Shown here one piece after another: positions 22,390-22,727 of a DNA stretch of 22,727 nt. Position 1 is the first letter of the stretch. Every line of letters starts with the position of its first letter. The notes under the pieces were generated by a model. That model had not been told where the DNA came from, ran no database searches, and saw only the letters and a list, made by a program, of their open reading frames with translations. The translations under genes were made by a program, and so were the position numbers. Where the stretch lies: contig JANQGN010000062.1 in the NCBI GenBank assembly GCA_028277295.1, positions 1 to 22,727 on the forward strand, read 5' to 3'. The DNA is from Rhodospira sp. GTDB lineage: Bacteria > Pseudomonadota > Alphaproteobacteria > Rhodospirillales > Rhodospirillaceae.

Positions 22390-22727
22390 TCAGCCCATGG
22401 TGATCACCTCCTCCAGGCGTGGGGGCCGCTTCGTGTCCATGTGGGCCACCTGGGCCAGGAACAACTCGGCGGCTGCGATGGCGTCCACGCAGGCGTCGTG
22501 CGCCTTGTAGCGCGGCAGGTTGTAGCGTTCGCGGGCGGCGTGCAGCCGCAGGGCGCCCCGGGTGATGGCGTCCTGGCGGCGCTCTATGACGCGCTTCTCG
22601 ATGCGCAGGGTGTCCACGTAGGGCACCAGCAACGGCCGTCCCAGGTATCGCCGGCAGGCGGCGTCCAGGAAGCTTCGCTCGATCTCCGCGAAATGGGCCA
22701 CCGGCACGCGGCCGGTCATGGCGGTCA
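22390..22727 (-). CDS. DEDDh-type 3'-5' exonuclease, 5' end cut by the window edge
   Basis: C-terminal part of a DNA polymerase III epsilon-like exonuclease. The frame stays open to the edge, so the ATG at 22719 is probably internal. VAHFAEIERSFLDAAC matches the middle motif (usually GHxxxFDxxFL, with the acidic residue of Exo II here as Glu), VDTLRIEKRV follows, and HDACVDAIAAAELFLAQV is Exo III with the catalytic His and Asp. The missing N-terminus should hold the DxE motif. It could be a stand-alone exonuclease or the tail of a CBS- or PAS-linked one; substrate unknown. The gap to the upstream lyase (22288-22389) contains nothing recognisable. Confidence 0.75.
   Translation of the reverse strand, partial: TAMTGRVPVAHFAEIERSFLDAACRRYLGRPLLVPYVDTLRIEKRVIERRQDAITRGALRLHAARERYNLPRYKAHDACVDAIAAAELFLAQVAHMDTKRPPRLEEVITMG

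Overview
The window is high-GC DNA with the gene style of an alphaproteobacterium. My best guess is Rhodospirillales, inferred from gene content and base composition only. About two thirds of it (569-14416, all on the + strand) is one uptake [NiFe]-hydrogenase locus: hupS-hupL-hupC-hupD-hupF-hupH, hupK-hypA-hypB-short hypF, hypC-hypD-hypE-hypX. Most genes overlap or nearly abut, which suggests one or a few long transcripts.

HupS has a Tat signal, a C-terminal membrane anchor and all six cysteines of the [4Fe-3S] proximal cluster of oxygen-tolerant membrane-bound hydrogenases. HupL is the Ni-Fe subunit and HupC the cytochrome b that passes electrons to quinone. HupD trims HupL. HupF, HupH and HupK are accessory maturation proteins. 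HypA and a very His-rich HypB deliver nickel, and HypF/C/D/E build the Fe(CN)2CO group. HypX would supply CO from a formyl donor in air. HypF contains only the Kae1-like carbamoyltransferase half. The usual companions HupG/HoxO, HupI/HoxR rubredoxin and HupJ/HoxT are absent from the window.

The most unusual feature is a family of dispersed, gene-less compound palindromes of about 105-120 bp, with four good copies and one decayed copy. Each has two stem-loop modules (A and B) joined by an A-rich linker. They sit at 262-483 (ahead of hupS, split by a 97-bp palindrome-ended insert), 6251-6370 and about 6374-6489 (between hupH and hupK, head to head), 10126-10230 (between hypF and hypC) and 15823-15927 (between two glycosyltransferase genes). 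The stems show compensatory base changes between copies, and the terminal TAG of the repeat is used as the stop codon of both hupH and hypF.

After hypX everything is on the - strand. A family 2 glycosyltransferase with a 21-residue tandem coiled-coil repeat abuts hypX stop-to-stop with no gap. Next come a large two-domain family 4-type glycosyltransferase with an AT-richer 5' end, an ammonium transporter fused to a diguanylate cyclase, a biosynthetic-type threonine ammonia-lyase with an ACT domain, and the 3' part of a DEDDh exonuclease gene cut by the window edge. I saw no tRNA, rRNA, CRISPR array or transposase gene.
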